NCBI RefSeq assembly: GCF_009806575.1
Contig: NZ_CP047095.1
Location: 3,724,001 to 3,788,000 of the forward strand
From: Rossellomorea marisflavi
Lineage (GTDB): Bacteria > Bacillota > Bacilli > Bacillales > Bacillaceae_B
Direction of reading: 5' to 3'
DNA: 64,000 nt
Shown here: positions 18,110-27,599 of the stretch, one piece after another
Layout: every line of letters begins with the position of its first letter
How positions within the stretch are numbered: position 1 is the stretch's first letter
The notes under the pieces: generated by a model
Databases searched by the model: none
The model's input: the letters and a program-made list of their open reading frames with translations, nothing else
What the model was told of the DNA's origin: nothing
Program-made: the position numbers and the translations under genes

Positions 18110-20619
18110 ATATCGTAAACAAACTGACCCTCAGACATTTGAAAGAAAACAAGCGCAGGACTATGGTCACCATCATCGGTGTCATCATTTCCGTCGCCAT
18201 GGTGACCGCCGTATCGACCCTGTTCGTCTCCTTCCTTGATCTCATGAAGCAAGACAACATCAACAAAGGCGGAGAATGGCACGTCCAGTACAAAAACATC
18301 AACCAGGAGCAGCTGGATGCCATTAAGAGTGAAAAGAATACAGATCATGTTTTTCTCCGCAAGGACCTGGGGTATTCGAAAATCGAGGATCCTCCGAATG
18401 CTTCAAAGCCTTATTTATTCTTTACTTCATTTGATGAAAAAGGCCTGAAGGAAATGCCCATCAAGCTGAAAGACGGCCGCTTCCCTAAGAATGATGGGGA
18501 AATCGTAGTTTCAGAGGATGTCCTGAATCAGAAAAACAAGCTTAAAATCGGCGACTCCTTATCCGTCGAGCTCGGTGACCGATTGATGGATGACACGACA
18601 TTGTTTCAGGACAATTCATTCAATGGAGAGGAAGAAGAATTTCGCACGAAAGAAAAAGCTTCCTTTACTATTGTAGGGACAATAAAGCAGCCTGAATGGG
18701 AATACCCATGGGCTCCGGGCTATACGGTGATCAGTTCCTTAGACGATAAGCAGGCAGGAAGCACGGCGTTTGTAGCGGAGAAAAAGTTGAGCAAACATCT
18801 CTTTGATGATGCTAAAGCCTTCGCAAAAAAGCATGACATCCAGACCGTTGAGTTCAACCACGAGCTTCTGCGCTATTATGGAGTTTCCAATAACGATAAC
18901 CTTAATGCGACACTTTTTGGGATGGCTTCCATCATTGTCGGGATCATCCTGATCGGCTCCGTCGCTTTGATCTATAACGCTTTTGCTATCAGCGTTTCGG
19001 AGCGCGCCCGCCACCTGGGTATGCTTTCAAGCGTGGGGGCGACAAAAATCCAGAAGCGAAACTCCGTCTTCTTTGAAGGGGCTATCATCGGCTTGATTTC
19101 CATCCCGATTGGCCTGATTGCCGGAATTGGTGGTATGGCCGTCACCTTCTGGTTCATGAATACCACTTTAACGAACGTATTTGCAGACGGATTAAAAATA
19201 TCTGTTTCCATTACTCCCCTTTCTATCCTTGCGGCATGTGCAGTCTCGATTGTTACCATTTTCATCTCCACATTGATCCCTGCGAGAAGAGCATCGAAGG
19301 TATCAGCCATTGATGCGATCAGGCAGACACAGGATGTAAAAATGAGCGGTCGTAGTGTGAAAACTTCCAAACTCACCCGCAAACTGTTTGGCATTGAAGG
19401 AGAAATAGGGTTAAAAAACCTGAAGCGTAACAAGAAGCGATACATCGCTACTGTGTTCTCACTCGTCATCTCCATCATTTTGTTCCTCTCGGTATCGTTT
19501 TTCACTGACAACATTAAGAAATCAGCGGGCATGACACAGGAGAACTATGATTTTGACATTCAACTTACTGGTCCATCCAACAACCTTGAAAGCCTGAAGC
19601 CATTTGTGAATGCCGAAAACGTCACCGATTCCGTTTTATTGGAATATGTCTCGTTCCAAAGCTGGCTAACCAGTAAGGACGTTCCATCGGCATTAAAGAA
19701 AGATCCTGATTACCATGCGAACTTAAATGATGGGAAGTATGCGTATAACCTCCAGCTGCATGGCCTTGACGAGGAAGATTTCAAGGAGTACCTCAAGAAA
19801 ACCGGTAGTAAAGTCGATCCTGACGGGGTTGTTGTAATCAACATGCTTAAATATCAGGGATCAGATCGCAAATTCTATCAATCGGAAGCACTGGATCTTC
19901 AAAAAACGAAGAAGCTGGACTTGTATGACTTCAACGGTGAGGAAGATGAAAAAGTCGGATCCATTCAAATCGACGGAGAAACTGATGAGGCACCAATGGG
20001 CGTCAGAGTCGGTTATGGGCTAAACCTGATCATGAGCCGTGATACACTTCAGAAAATCCAAAAGGAAACCGGCTCAACTAATTCCATCCCTTTCCTTTAT
20101 CTGAACAGCTCTGATCCTTCCGCAACCCAGGAGGCGATTGATGAATCGAAAGGCGGAGACGTTGAGGTGTTTAACATCACGAAAATGAAGGAAGAAAACG
20201 AACAATTCTCCCTTCTGGTCTCCATCTTCGCCTACGGATTCATCACTCTGATTTCAGCCATTTCAATCGCGAATATCTTCAATACGATCTCGACGAGCAT
20301 CTCGCTCCGGAAACGTGAATTCGCCATGCTGAAATCTGTGGGCATGACGCCGAAGGGCTTCAATAAGATGATTCATTATGAGAGCATCTTCTATGGGTTG
20401 AAATCGCTCCTTTACGGTCTACCAATCGGGTTTGCAGCCATGTATCTCATGCATATGGCCCTGAATGAATCATTTGAATACATCTTCTCCCCTCCTTGGA
20501 TGAGCGTGCTGTTCGTGGTCGTTGCCATCTTTGCAATCGTGGGATCCGCCATGCTCTATTCCACAGGGAAGATCAAAAAACAGAACATCATCGATGGATT
20601 GAAGCAGGAAAACATTTAA
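18106..20619 (+). CDS. FtsX-type ABC transporter permease, double-module
   Basis: 837 aa. Helix 1 (about 18-40), a first extracellular domain (about 45-265), three helices of an FtsX module (about 270-400, with SERARHLGMLSSVGAT and IPARRASKVSAIDAIR). A second half follows: helix (about 447-467), extracellular domain (about 480-700), and a final FtsX module with SLRKREFAMLKSVGMT. The layout is duplicated MacB-like, not the 10-helix, roughly 650-aa BceB plan, although kinase and operator look Bce-like. Substrate unknown; an antimicrobial peptide is the family guess. Confidence 0.9.
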   Translation: MNIVNKLTLRHLKENKRRTMVTIIGVIISVAMVTAVSTLFVSFLDLMKQDNINKGGEWHVQYKNINQEQLDAIKSEKNTDHVFLRKDLGYSKIEDPPNASKPYLFFTSFDEKGLKEMPIKLKDGRFPKNDGEIVVSEDVLNQKNKLKIGDSLSVELGDRLMDDTTLFQDNSFNGEEEEFRTKEKASFTIVGTIKQPEWEYPWAPGYTVISSLDDKQAGSTAFVAEKKLSKHLFDDAKAFAKKHDIQTVEFNHELLRYYGVSNNDNLNATLFGMASIIVGIILIGSVALIYNAFAISVSERARHLGMLSSVGATKIQKRNSVFFEGAIIGLISIPIGLIAGIGGMAVTFWFMNTTLTNVFADGLKISVSITPLSILAACAVSIVTIFISTLIPARRASKVSAIDAIRQTQDVKMSGRSVKTSKLTRKLFGIEGEIGLKNLKRNKKRYIATVFSLVISIILFLSVSFFTDNIKKSAGMTQENYDFDIQLTGPSNNLESLKPFVNAENVTDSVLLEYVSFQSWLTSKDVPSALKKDPDYHANLNDGKYAYNLQLHGLDEEDFKEYLKKTGSKVDPDGVVVINMLKYQGSDRKFYQSEALDLQKTKKLDLYDFNGEEDEKVGSIQIDGETDEAPMGVRVGYGLNLIMSRDTLQKIQKETGSTNSIPFLYLNSSDPSATQEAIDESKGGDVEVFNITKMKEENEQFSLLVSIFAYGFITLISAISIANIFNTISTSISLRKREFAMLKSVGMTPKGFNKMIHYESIFYGLKSLLYGLPIGFAAMYLMHMALNESFEYIFSPPWMSVLFVVVAIFAIVGSAMLYSTGKIKKQNIIDGLKQENI

Positions 20620-20646
20620 TAGGAAAAATCGGCTGTTAGCCATAGT

Positions 20647-20692
20647 AAAACCCGAATTCATTTGCCTGTGATGCAAATGAATTCGGGTTTTT
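20647..20692 (+). terminator. Terminator of the exporter genes; copy of a repeated hairpin
   Basis: Perfect 19-bp stem AAAACCCGAATTCATTTGC and its complement, then TTAATTTATTT. A close relative, including the flanking CATAGT, recurs at 48055-48104. Confidence 0.9.
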
Positions 20693-20733
20693 AATTTATT
20701 TCATGAACATGACCATTTTATTGTCTCTAGCGG

Positions 20734-20852
20734 TTGATTGGAGTGCAAGACGAAGACTCCTGCGGGAAGAGTAGCTAATGTGAGAAGGCCTGCCGAGGAG
20801 GCTCACGGGCTACCCGCGGAAAGCGAAGTCTTGCACGGAAATCATGAGCGGT
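20734..20852 (+). repeat. Structured intergenic repeat, divergent subtype
   Basis: Keeps GACTCCTGCGGGAA, GAGGAGGCTCAC and CCCGCGGAAAGC, but the outer stem is GTGCAAGAC (20743-20751) / GTCTTGCAC (20828-20836), unrelated in sequence yet perfectly paired. The remaining gene-free bases 20853-20933 show nothing else. Confidence 0.75.
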
Positions 20853-20933
20853 AGTAAGAACCTATACTGATATTGGTCGTCATTAAATGGCTACTTTTAA
20901 ATTTTGTCCCACTCTCTTTTTCCTTACATATCC

Positions 20934-23237
20934 TTACTTCACCGTCACTTCAATCGGCTCTGACACCACATTCCACTCTTCCCCGAGCATGGTGAACGTA
21001 TGCTTTGCGAATACTTGTGCCGTTCCTGGGGCGGTGGCTTCAATCGTATTGCCGTTGACTGTCACGACGCCATTTCCTTCGGCGACGAACAGTCCGGTCT
21101 CGATCTTCTCACGCTCGGCGACGCGGTAGCTGACGCGTGCTTTTGCATGGATGGTGCGTGTTTTTCCAGCTTTCAGATTTACTTTTTTGATTGGGATTTC
21201 AAGCTGCACAGGCGATTCTGTCAACCACTGCGTATAATCCGTAATCGGCCCGATGAGTCCGTCTTTCAGCTTATCGGCAAACGGAGGCTCGGCACGGAAC
21301 GTCCAGTGCATGCTCAGCATCCCACGCTGCCTCATGTATTGAATGAACTCTTTGTACAGGGAACCATAACTGGAATTAAGGGTCACATCGTTGATCGTTC
21401 CGTAATCCACGAGCTTCTTCGCATTCTTCAGCTTTTCCTGCAGGGTGCTTGGGACGGCAGAAGAGAACAGATATCCTCCCGGCAGTTCAGGGGCAAGCTC
21501 ATTGGAGCGCTGCATGCTGTCGAGGTAGAAGCTTTGAAGGACCACCTGATCCATCATGCCTTCTTCCTTGATCTCCTGAATCGTCTGCTCCTCCACATCA
21601 TGGGCTTTCAACTCCACAAGGAGCATGACATTCTTGCCTTTGAACTCCTGGAGATATTCCTTGAAGGTAGGTACCTTTTCACCTGCGAATTTCTCGTCAA
21701 ATTTGATACCGGCATCGAGCGCGCGAATTTCAGCGAGGGTCAGATCTTTGACCGCACCCGTTCCATTCGTGGTCCGGTCTACCGTTTCATCATGGATGAC
21801 CACGAGGTGACCGTCTTTCGTGCGCTGCACATCGGTCTCAATCTGATCGGCACCGAGCTCATAGGCAAGGCGGTACCCCGCCATGGTGTTCTCAGGTGCA
21901 AGGGACGGCACGCCGCGATGGGCTGCTACCATCGGTCGTTGGACGATCGTCTGGTCCGGATACTGACCGAATGCCTTCACGGCAAGCTCAGGTGCGTTCG
22001 TGACGATCCCGTCGACGCCAAGGTGGATAAGCTCATGTGTCGAGGCCATTGTATCACCGCCTACGCCCCATACAGCAACCATCCGGTTATGAAGATAATA
22101 CATGCCTTCTTCCGTCAGGACATTCTGAGGGATCATGACCATCTTGCTTTCACTCTTGTGGACATCCTGAACGATCTTCTTCAGATCATGTTTATTGAGA
22201 TGGCGCTGATCATAATAGAGGCCCCCACGGATCCTCGGGTTCAGGTCTTTCACTGCTTCAATGATCCCCGTCTGACTGGACACGACATGGACATCACTGA
22301 TGGACAGATCATTGAGCAAACCGACGACGGATTCTTCAAGACCACCCTTTTCCATATGTAGCACCGGGATTTTCTTTCCTTTGAGCGTCATCAGGACGCT
22401 CCGAAGATCCTTTCCATTTCCTTTCAGATTGCCTGAATCCCCGTCCACTTTGATCAGGGCAGAAGCCGTCTCATCATGAGGTACATCGACATTCTCCCCG
22501 TTGATGATGGTAGGGGCGTTGATCATGGATGTTTGAGCTTCCTGAGGCAGAAGGGCCCCTTCACCGTCTACAGGCGGCAGTTCACCTTCGAATGAGGTCA
22601 GCTTCACATTATCGTATTCCACCTTAGACCCACTCGTCTGGAACCCGACATCGCCATTGAGATATTTCCCGGCTTGGTCTGTATCGATGACCAGCTGCCC
22701 GTTGACATACTGCTGGACGCGTTTTCCGCTTGCGACCACTTTCAACCGGTACGTCTTCCCGTATTCCATGTTTTCAGTGTAAAAGTTACGCTCCGGCACG
22801 AGCCATTTATCAGCCGGCGTCCGCTCTGCGAATTCCAATCCGTTCACGTCCGAAGCTCCCCGGCGCACGGCAAACTGATAGTATGGATAGTTTTCGTGTT
22901 GGATCCGGTACATGAGCGATGCCCATCGCTTATCTTCCACGGCAGACTGGAACGTCACGTCCGCTTCGAATACATAGTCCCCTTCATCTTCTTCCAAAGG
23001 GACGATGACCCTGGCCGGTTTCGAGGTGGAGGAGGAATTCAGGACGAGCTTTCCGCCCTGGACGGCCCCTTGTCCTTCTAAGAGCTTCCATCCATCGGGC
23101 AAACGGCCATTCGCGATATCATCAAAATCCTCTTCCAATAGAACCGGGCTTGCGGCTTGTACGGAACTGGTCTGGACAGGGGCAAATAAGCCCAATGCCA
23201 ATGTGGAAACGGCCATTGTACTGAATAATTTCTTCAC
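20934..23237 (-). CDS. Secreted glycerophosphodiester phosphodiesterase with LamG-like domain
   Basis: 767-aa exported enzyme predicted to cut glycerophosphodiesters (lipid or teichoic-acid fragments) to sn-glycerol-3-phosphate. Signal peptide MKKLFSTMAVSTLALGLFAP. A LamG/DUF1080-like beta-sandwich follows (about 35-205). Then a degenerate GDPD-like half (about 230-415). Then a full GDPD barrel (about 420-680) with AAHRGVPSLAPENT, the E-x-D pair ETDVQRTKDG, VIHDETVDRTTNG, and VELK. A C-terminal beta domain of about 80 residues ends it. A frame start at 23255 exists, but its codons are the Shine-Dalgarno (GGGAGGAG); GTG at 23237 is the start. Divergent from glpP. Confidence 0.9.
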   Translation of the reverse strand: MKKLFSTMAVSTLALGLFAPVQTSSVQAASPVLLEEDFDDIANGRLPDGWKLLEGQGAVQGGKLVLNSSSTSKPARVIVPLEEDEGDYVFEADVTFQSAVEDKRWASLMYRIQHENYPYYQFAVRRGASDVNGLEFAERTPADKWLVPERNFYTENMEYGKTYRLKVVASGKRVQQYVNGQLVIDTDQAGKYLNGDVGFQTSGSKVEYDNVKLTSFEGELPPVDGEGALLPQEAQTSMINAPTIINGENVDVPHDETASALIKVDGDSGNLKGNGKDLRSVLMTLKGKKIPVLHMEKGGLEESVVGLLNDLSISDVHVVSSQTGIIEAVKDLNPRIRGGLYYDQRHLNKHDLKKIVQDVHKSESKMVMIPQNVLTEEGMYYLHNRMVAVWGVGGDTMASTHELIHLGVDGIVTNAPELAVKAFGQYPDQTIVQRPMVAAHRGVPSLAPENTMAGYRLAYELGADQIETDVQRTKDGHLVVIHDETVDRTTNGTGAVKDLTLAEIRALDAGIKFDEKFAGEKVPTFKEYLQEFKGKNVMLLVELKAHDVEEQTIQEIKEEGMMDQVVLQSFYLDSMQRSNELAPELPGGYLFSSAVPSTLQEKLKNAKKLVDYGTINDVTLNSSYGSLYKEFIQYMRQRGMLSMHWTFRAEPPFADKLKDGLIGPITDYTQWLTESPVQLEIPIKKVNLKAGKTRTIHAKARVSYRVAEREKIETGLFVAEGNGVVTVNGNTIEATAPGTAQVFAKHTFTMLGEEWNVVSEPIEVTVK

Positions 23238-23396
23238 GTGTAAAACTCCTCCCATGATTGGTTTTACTAGACTGATAGACGGACTGATCCAAAGGGCCGC
23301 ACCCCACCTCCTTTCGTTCTGGTATGTTGCATTTAAGGGCAGATATGGTACACTTCAAATAGGTAAATAGACAGATAATTCTTAATATGACTGGGT

Positions 23397-23968
23397 GTGA
23401 CTTCTTTGGAAATTGTAAACATGGTAGAGTCTCAGATCATCGCTTCCATCAAAGAAGAAAAGGATATTGATAAAGCGATCCGGAGCTCGGCGAACATCGC
23501 CTTTCTATTGATTGGGGATATCCTGACGGTCAAACCCTACATAGAGAAACTGAAAGAAGCGAATATGTATATCTTTATCCACCTCGACTTCATCGAGGGG
23601 TTGTCCAATACCAAGGGAGCGGTGAAATTCGTCGCAGACGTCTGGAACCCGACGGGCATCATTTCAACCAAAACCAATATGATCCGCTATGCCAAAGAAG
23701 AAGGACTCGTGACCATCCAGCGCATCTTCCTCATAGACAGGGGTGCCCTGCAAAAGGGGATTGAAATGATCAAGTCGTGCAAACCCGATGCTGTTGAAGT
23801 GCTCCCGGGACTCATGCCGAGGGTGATCGACCAGCTGTCGCACCAGCTCAAGCTCCCCCTCATCGTCGGGGACTCATCCAGGAGAAGAAAGATATCCTGG
23901 ATGCCCTTGAAGCCGGTGCCCTGGCTGTCTCATCCGGTGACCCGAATATGTGGAAATTCGACTTATAG
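23397..23968 (+). CDS. glpP: Glycerol-3-phosphate-responsive antiterminator, frameshifted near the end
   Basis: RNA-binding antiterminator that, with glycerol-3-phosphate, lets polymerase pass leader terminators of glp genes. Family segments: HLDFIEGLSN, GIISTKTNMIRYAK, VTIQRIFLIDRGAL, DAVEVLPGLMPRVID. As written the frame runs on to 24011 with an unrelated tail. Adding one G in the GTCGGGGACTC run (about 23867-23871) restores VGGLIQEKKDILDALEAGA and a stop at 23966-23968. That gives 190 aa against 192 in B. subtilis. GTG start at 23397 has a weak ribosome site; ATG at 23421 is an alternative. The corrected end overlaps the HAD gene by 6 bp. No glpFKD is nearby. Confidence 0.85.
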
Positions 23969-24739
23969 ATTCACGATCTCCTTAATGCTATCAAGCACAT
24001 ATGAAGGCTGATATGAAGATTTTGTTAACATTTCTTTATTTGTTACCCCGGTGAGCACAAGGACCGATTGCAATCCATTTTCGATTCCCATCCGGATATC
24101 CGTCTCGAGGCGGTCCCCGACCATGTAACAGTCTGCTGGATCCAGCTTCAACACTTGAGAGACTACGTATTCCGCCATCCATTTCGACGGTTTGCCCGTG
24201 ATGGACTCGATCCTCTCACCTGTCACCCCCTCAAGGGCACCGATCATCGCGCCGCAATCAGGAATCTGTCCGCCGAGTACGGGACAGGTCCGGTCAGGAT
24301 TCGTTGCGATGATCGTCGCCTTATTGAGCCATGCCTGAAAGGCCAGATTGATTTTTTCATAGCTGAACTCCCGGTCCCAACCAAGGACGACGACCTTCGC
24401 CTGTCCTGCATCCTGGGTGAGGGTGATCCCCTCCTCCTGCAGTTCATCCAACAGGGGCTTTTCCCCGATGACAAGTGCCGCTTCCCCCGATTCCAGTGCA
24501 TCCTTCAGAAACTTTGCCGTGATGAAATTGGAATTGATCACTTCATCAAGCTCCACTTCAATCCCGAGCTTCCTCAGCTTCTGCACATAGTCCATCCTAG
24601 TGGAGATGGACTTATTGGTCAGGAAGACGACCTTATCGCCCCGTTGTTTCAGGGCAGCGATGGCATCTGCCGCCCCTTCGATCATTTCTTCATCCAAATA
24701 CACCGTTCCATCCAAATCAAAGATAAATCCTCTAGTCAC
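23963..24739 (-). CDS. HAD-superfamily phosphatase, NagD/AraL type
   Basis: 258 aa. Motif I FIFDLDGTVY, motif II FLTNKS, C2-type cap in the middle (about 80-180), motif III Lys in GKPSKWM, motif IV MVGDRLETDI. This subfamily (TIGR01457-like) dephosphorylates small phosphometabolites; relatives include sugar-phosphate and glycerol-3-phosphate phosphatases. GTG start. Last gene of the ABC importer operon, 17 bp after the permease, so it likely acts on what the importer brings in, plausibly glycerol-3-phosphate. That substrate is inference. Confidence 0.88.
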   Translation of the reverse strand: MTRGFIFDLDGTVYLDEEMIEGAADAIAALKQRGDKVVFLTNKSISTRMDYVQKLRKLGIEVELDEVINSNFITAKFLKDALESGEAALVIGEKPLLDELQEEGITLTQDAGQAKVVVLGWDREFSYEKINLAFQAWLNKATIIATNPDRTCPVLGGQIPDCGAMIGALEGVTGERIESITGKPSKWMAEYVVSQVLKLDPADCYMVGDRLETDIRMGIENGLQSVLVLTGVTNKEMLTKSSYQPSYVLDSIKEIVNL

Positions 24740-24756
24740 GTTCTATCTTCACCATC

Positions 24757-26448
24757 CTACAGTTGATTTTTCGACATGCGATTGGCTATTGCCTGGAGCA
24801 GGAGGACAATGATGACAAGCACCACAGACATCGCTGCCGCCGTGTAATATTCCCCTCGCAGGATATTCTGGAAGATTGCCAGACTCATAGGCGCCCAGTC
24901 GGCAGGTGCCAATAATATAGATATACTCGTTTCCTTGATAACGGTGATGAAAACGAGGATCGATCCGGCTGCGATTCCCGGAAGCATCAGCGGACCGATG
25001 ATCGTGATCGCCGCCGTCAGGGACGTCGCCCCGAGGTTCACGGCCGCTTCTTCAATATCCTGCTTGATGGCCCTCATCGTTCCCATCGTGGATCGCACCA
25101 TATACGGAAGCCTGCGGATCGTATAGGCGACGATGAGGAGGACCGCAGTCCCTGTCAGGTGAAGAGGCGCCGTGTTGAACGTCTGGATCAAGGCAATCCC
25201 GAATGCGATCCCCGGTACGACGAGTGGGATCGACGTCATGAAATCGAGCTTATTGGAATTCTGCCTGACGACGAAATAGGATACAAACGTCGCGATGATC
25301 ACGCTCAGAACAAGGGCTCCGAGAGCCAGAACAATACTGTTCTGGATATTCCCAAGGGAACTCGTGAAGATCGTCTTATAGTGGTCAAGAGTATAGCCGT
25401 TCGGCAAAGGATTCTTCCCCCAGGTGGTCGCAAGGGACTGTAGCACGATCGACAGCATGGCAAGAAGCGGGAACAGGACGAGTACGAAAGAATAAACGGA
25501 AAGCGTGCGCGTCAATCCCTTTGAATCATTCAGCTTCTGCTGCTTCGGTTTCCCTGAAACGGAGCCATAGTTCTTCCCCTTCGTGAACAGATGCTGCAGC
25601 CAGAAGAAGAAGGCCGCCACGAGGACCATGATCACCGTCAGGATCGCAGCTCCGCCCCAGTTGAAGAATCCAGCGATTTCCCGGTACGCTTCGACCACGA
25701 GGAGGTTCATCTCCTTCGGTGCCAGGATGATCGGCGTCCCGAAATCGGAGAACGAAACCGTGAAGATCAAGAGTGCACTTGAGATCACACCCGGAATGGC
25801 CAGGGGAAACGTGACGAAGATAAACGTGAACCAGTTCTTCGCTCCAAGGTTCAAGGATGCCTCCTCAAGGGAGATATCACTCACCTTGAATGCCGCCACC
25901 ATCGGCCACAGGGCATACGGGAAGAAGAAAAACACCTGCACCAGGACGATTCCGGCCATGGAATAAGGGTCGATCAGCATCCCTTCCCCGCCGAGCTTCT
26001 GATAGATGTACGTCACCCACCCCGAACGGCCGAACATGATGATCACGGCATACGCCGAGATGAACGTCGGAACGATGAGGGGGATCGTACAGAGTGCTGA
26101 AATCGTCTTCTTGAGCGGCATCGTCGTCCGTGCAATCCCATAGGCGATCGGCACGCACATGACGATGACGATCAGTGCGACCAGGACGGCGAGCCCAAGA
26201 CTGTTTTTAACCGCTGAGAAATAGGTTTTATTCGTGAAGATCTTTTCATAGTTTTCAAGGGACACGGCCTTGAACTTCTCCACCGTGGAGCTGAAGATCG
26301 TCGGATCCGTGATGGAGCCGAGTAGGTTCACGGGCTGCCCCGTGAAGCTGACAAGGAACACCGACAGGAGCGGAAGGATCAGGAATACACCAAAGAAAAG
26401 ATAAATGAGGATCTTGACGACGCTTAGTCCATTCCACCGTCCCTTCAT
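24757..26448 (-). CDS. ABC importer, fused double permease (AfuB/PhnV type)
   Basis: 563 aa with about twelve helices in two homologous halves. Each half has an EAA loop (EEASLNLGAKNWFTFIFVTFP about 195-215 and EEAAVNLGATSLTAAITIIGP about 475-495). The halves are joined by a basic linker (KGKNYGSVSGKPKQQK). Fused permeases of this kind belong to importers for ferric iron, 2-aminoethylphosphonate or sugar phosphates. Overlaps the ATPase gene by 4 bp. Confidence 0.9.
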   Translation of the reverse strand: MKGRWNGLSVVKILIYLFFGVFLILPLLSVFLVSFTGQPVNLLGSITDPTIFSSTVEKFKAVSLENYEKIFTNKTYFSAVKNSLGLAVLVALIVIVMCVPIAYGIARTTMPLKKTISALCTIPLIVPTFISAYAVIIMFGRSGWVTYIYQKLGGEGMLIDPYSMAGIVLVQVFFFFPYALWPMVAAFKVSDISLEEASLNLGAKNWFTFIFVTFPLAIPGVISSALLIFTVSFSDFGTPIILAPKEMNLLVVEAYREIAGFFNWGGAAILTVIMVLVAAFFFWLQHLFTKGKNYGSVSGKPKQQKLNDSKGLTRTLSVYSFVLVLFPLLAMLSIVLQSLATTWGKNPLPNGYTLDHYKTIFTSSLGNIQNSIVLALGALVLSVIIATFVSYFVVRQNSNKLDFMTSIPLVVPGIAFGIALIQTFNTAPLHLTGTAVLLIVAYTIRRLPYMVRSTMGTMRAIKQDIEEAAVNLGATSLTAAITIIGPLMLPGIAAGSILVFITVIKETSISILLAPADWAPMSLAIFQNILRGEYYTAAAMSVVLVIIVLLLQAIANRMSKNQL

Positions 26449-27572
26449 ATGAGAAGCACCCTTTCAGGATCGATGGTGAGCTGGATCATTTCCCCTTCGG
26501 TAAGAATTGGTTCACCCGGTACGAATGTCGTATCCACGACAAGCTGATACTCATCGACTTGAACGTCATAGCGGACGATGGACCCGAGGTAGGTGGAGAC
26601 GAGCACTTTTCCTTCGATGATGTTTGTCGCTTCACTTGTGATGGTCCCGGGCTTGAAGGTATTGATGTTTTCCGGACGGACGATGACATTGACCTCTTTA
26701 TGGTCCACGCGGTGGGTCGATTTCAGCACATAACCTGCACCCTTCACGACGGAATAGCCGTTTTCCGTATCCACGACGGTCCCCTTCATGACGTTCGACG
26801 TACCGACAAAATTCGCAATGAAGGGAGTCGAAGGCCTGCTGTAGAGCTCGATGGGCGTCCCGATCTGTTTCACTTCCCCGCTGTCCATGACCGCTACCCT
26901 GTCCGCCATGCTCATGGCCTCCTCCTGGTCATGGGTAACGAAGATTGTCGTGATGCCGAGGTCCTGCTGGATGCGCCTGATCGTGTTCCGCATGGAATGG
27001 CGAAGCTTTTGGTCAAGGTTTGAAAGTGGCTCATCCATGAGGAGGACCGCTGGCTCCATGATCAGGGCGCGGGCAAGGGCGACACGCTGCTGCTGGCCTC
27101 CTGAAAGCTCGCTCGTCAGACGCTTCGCATGCTTGTCGAGTTCTACGTATTCCAGGATCTCCATGACCTTTTGCTCCATGGCTTTCGGATACCGGCCGAG
27201 CTTCCGGTTCAAAAGCCGCATGTAAATCGGAAGCTTGGCGGCTACGTTGCTCGCATTCAGCTGTTTGATGTTGAGGCTGTAGGCGACGTTTTCAAACACA
27301 TTCATGTGGGGGAACAAGGCGTAGCTCTGGAACACCATCCCGCAGTTCCGCTGATTGGGCGGAATGCGGTTCACCTCTTTTTGTCCGATGGTGATGATGC
27401 CGGATGTCGGCTGTTCAAAACCTGCAATACAGCGCATCGTGGTCGTCTTCCCGCACCCCGAAGGGCCGAGGAGGGCGAAGAATTCCCCCTCCTGAATATC
27501 AAGATCGACGTTCTTTAGCGCCTGCACTCCGGAAAATTCTTTTGTTAGTTGTGTCACTTTGACTGATCCCAT
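26445..27572 (-). CDS. ABC importer ATP-binding protein (PotA/FbpC type)
   Basis: 375 aa. Walker A GPSGCGKTT, Q-loop FQSYALFPHM, signature LSGGQQQRVALARAL, Walker B VLLMDEPLSNLD, switch His VTHDQ. A C-terminal TOBE domain starts at about 285 (VIVRPENI). It has an insertion of about 20 residues after the Q-loop region (NASNVAAKLPIYMRLLNRKL), unusual for the family. Good GGGGATGAG site. Second gene of the operon. Confidence 0.92.
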   Translation of the reverse strand: MGSVKVTQLTKEFSGVQALKNVDLDIQEGEFFALLGPSGCGKTTTMRCIAGFEQPTSGIITIGQKEVNRIPPNQRNCGMVFQSYALFPHMNVFENVAYSLNIKQLNASNVAAKLPIYMRLLNRKLGRYPKAMEQKVMEILEYVELDKHAKRLTSELSGGQQQRVALARALIMEPAVLLMDEPLSNLDQKLRHSMRNTIRRIQQDLGITTIFVTHDQEEAMSMADRVAVMDSGEVKQIGTPIELYSRPSTPFIANFVGTSNVMKGTVVDTENGYSVVKGAGYVLKSTHRVDHKEVNVIVRPENINTFKPGTITSEATNIIEGKVLVSTYLGSIVRYDVQVDEYQLVVDTTFVPGEPILTEGEMIQLTIDPERVLLI

Positions 27573-27599
27573 TCTTATCTCATCCCCTATTTTGGTGTA

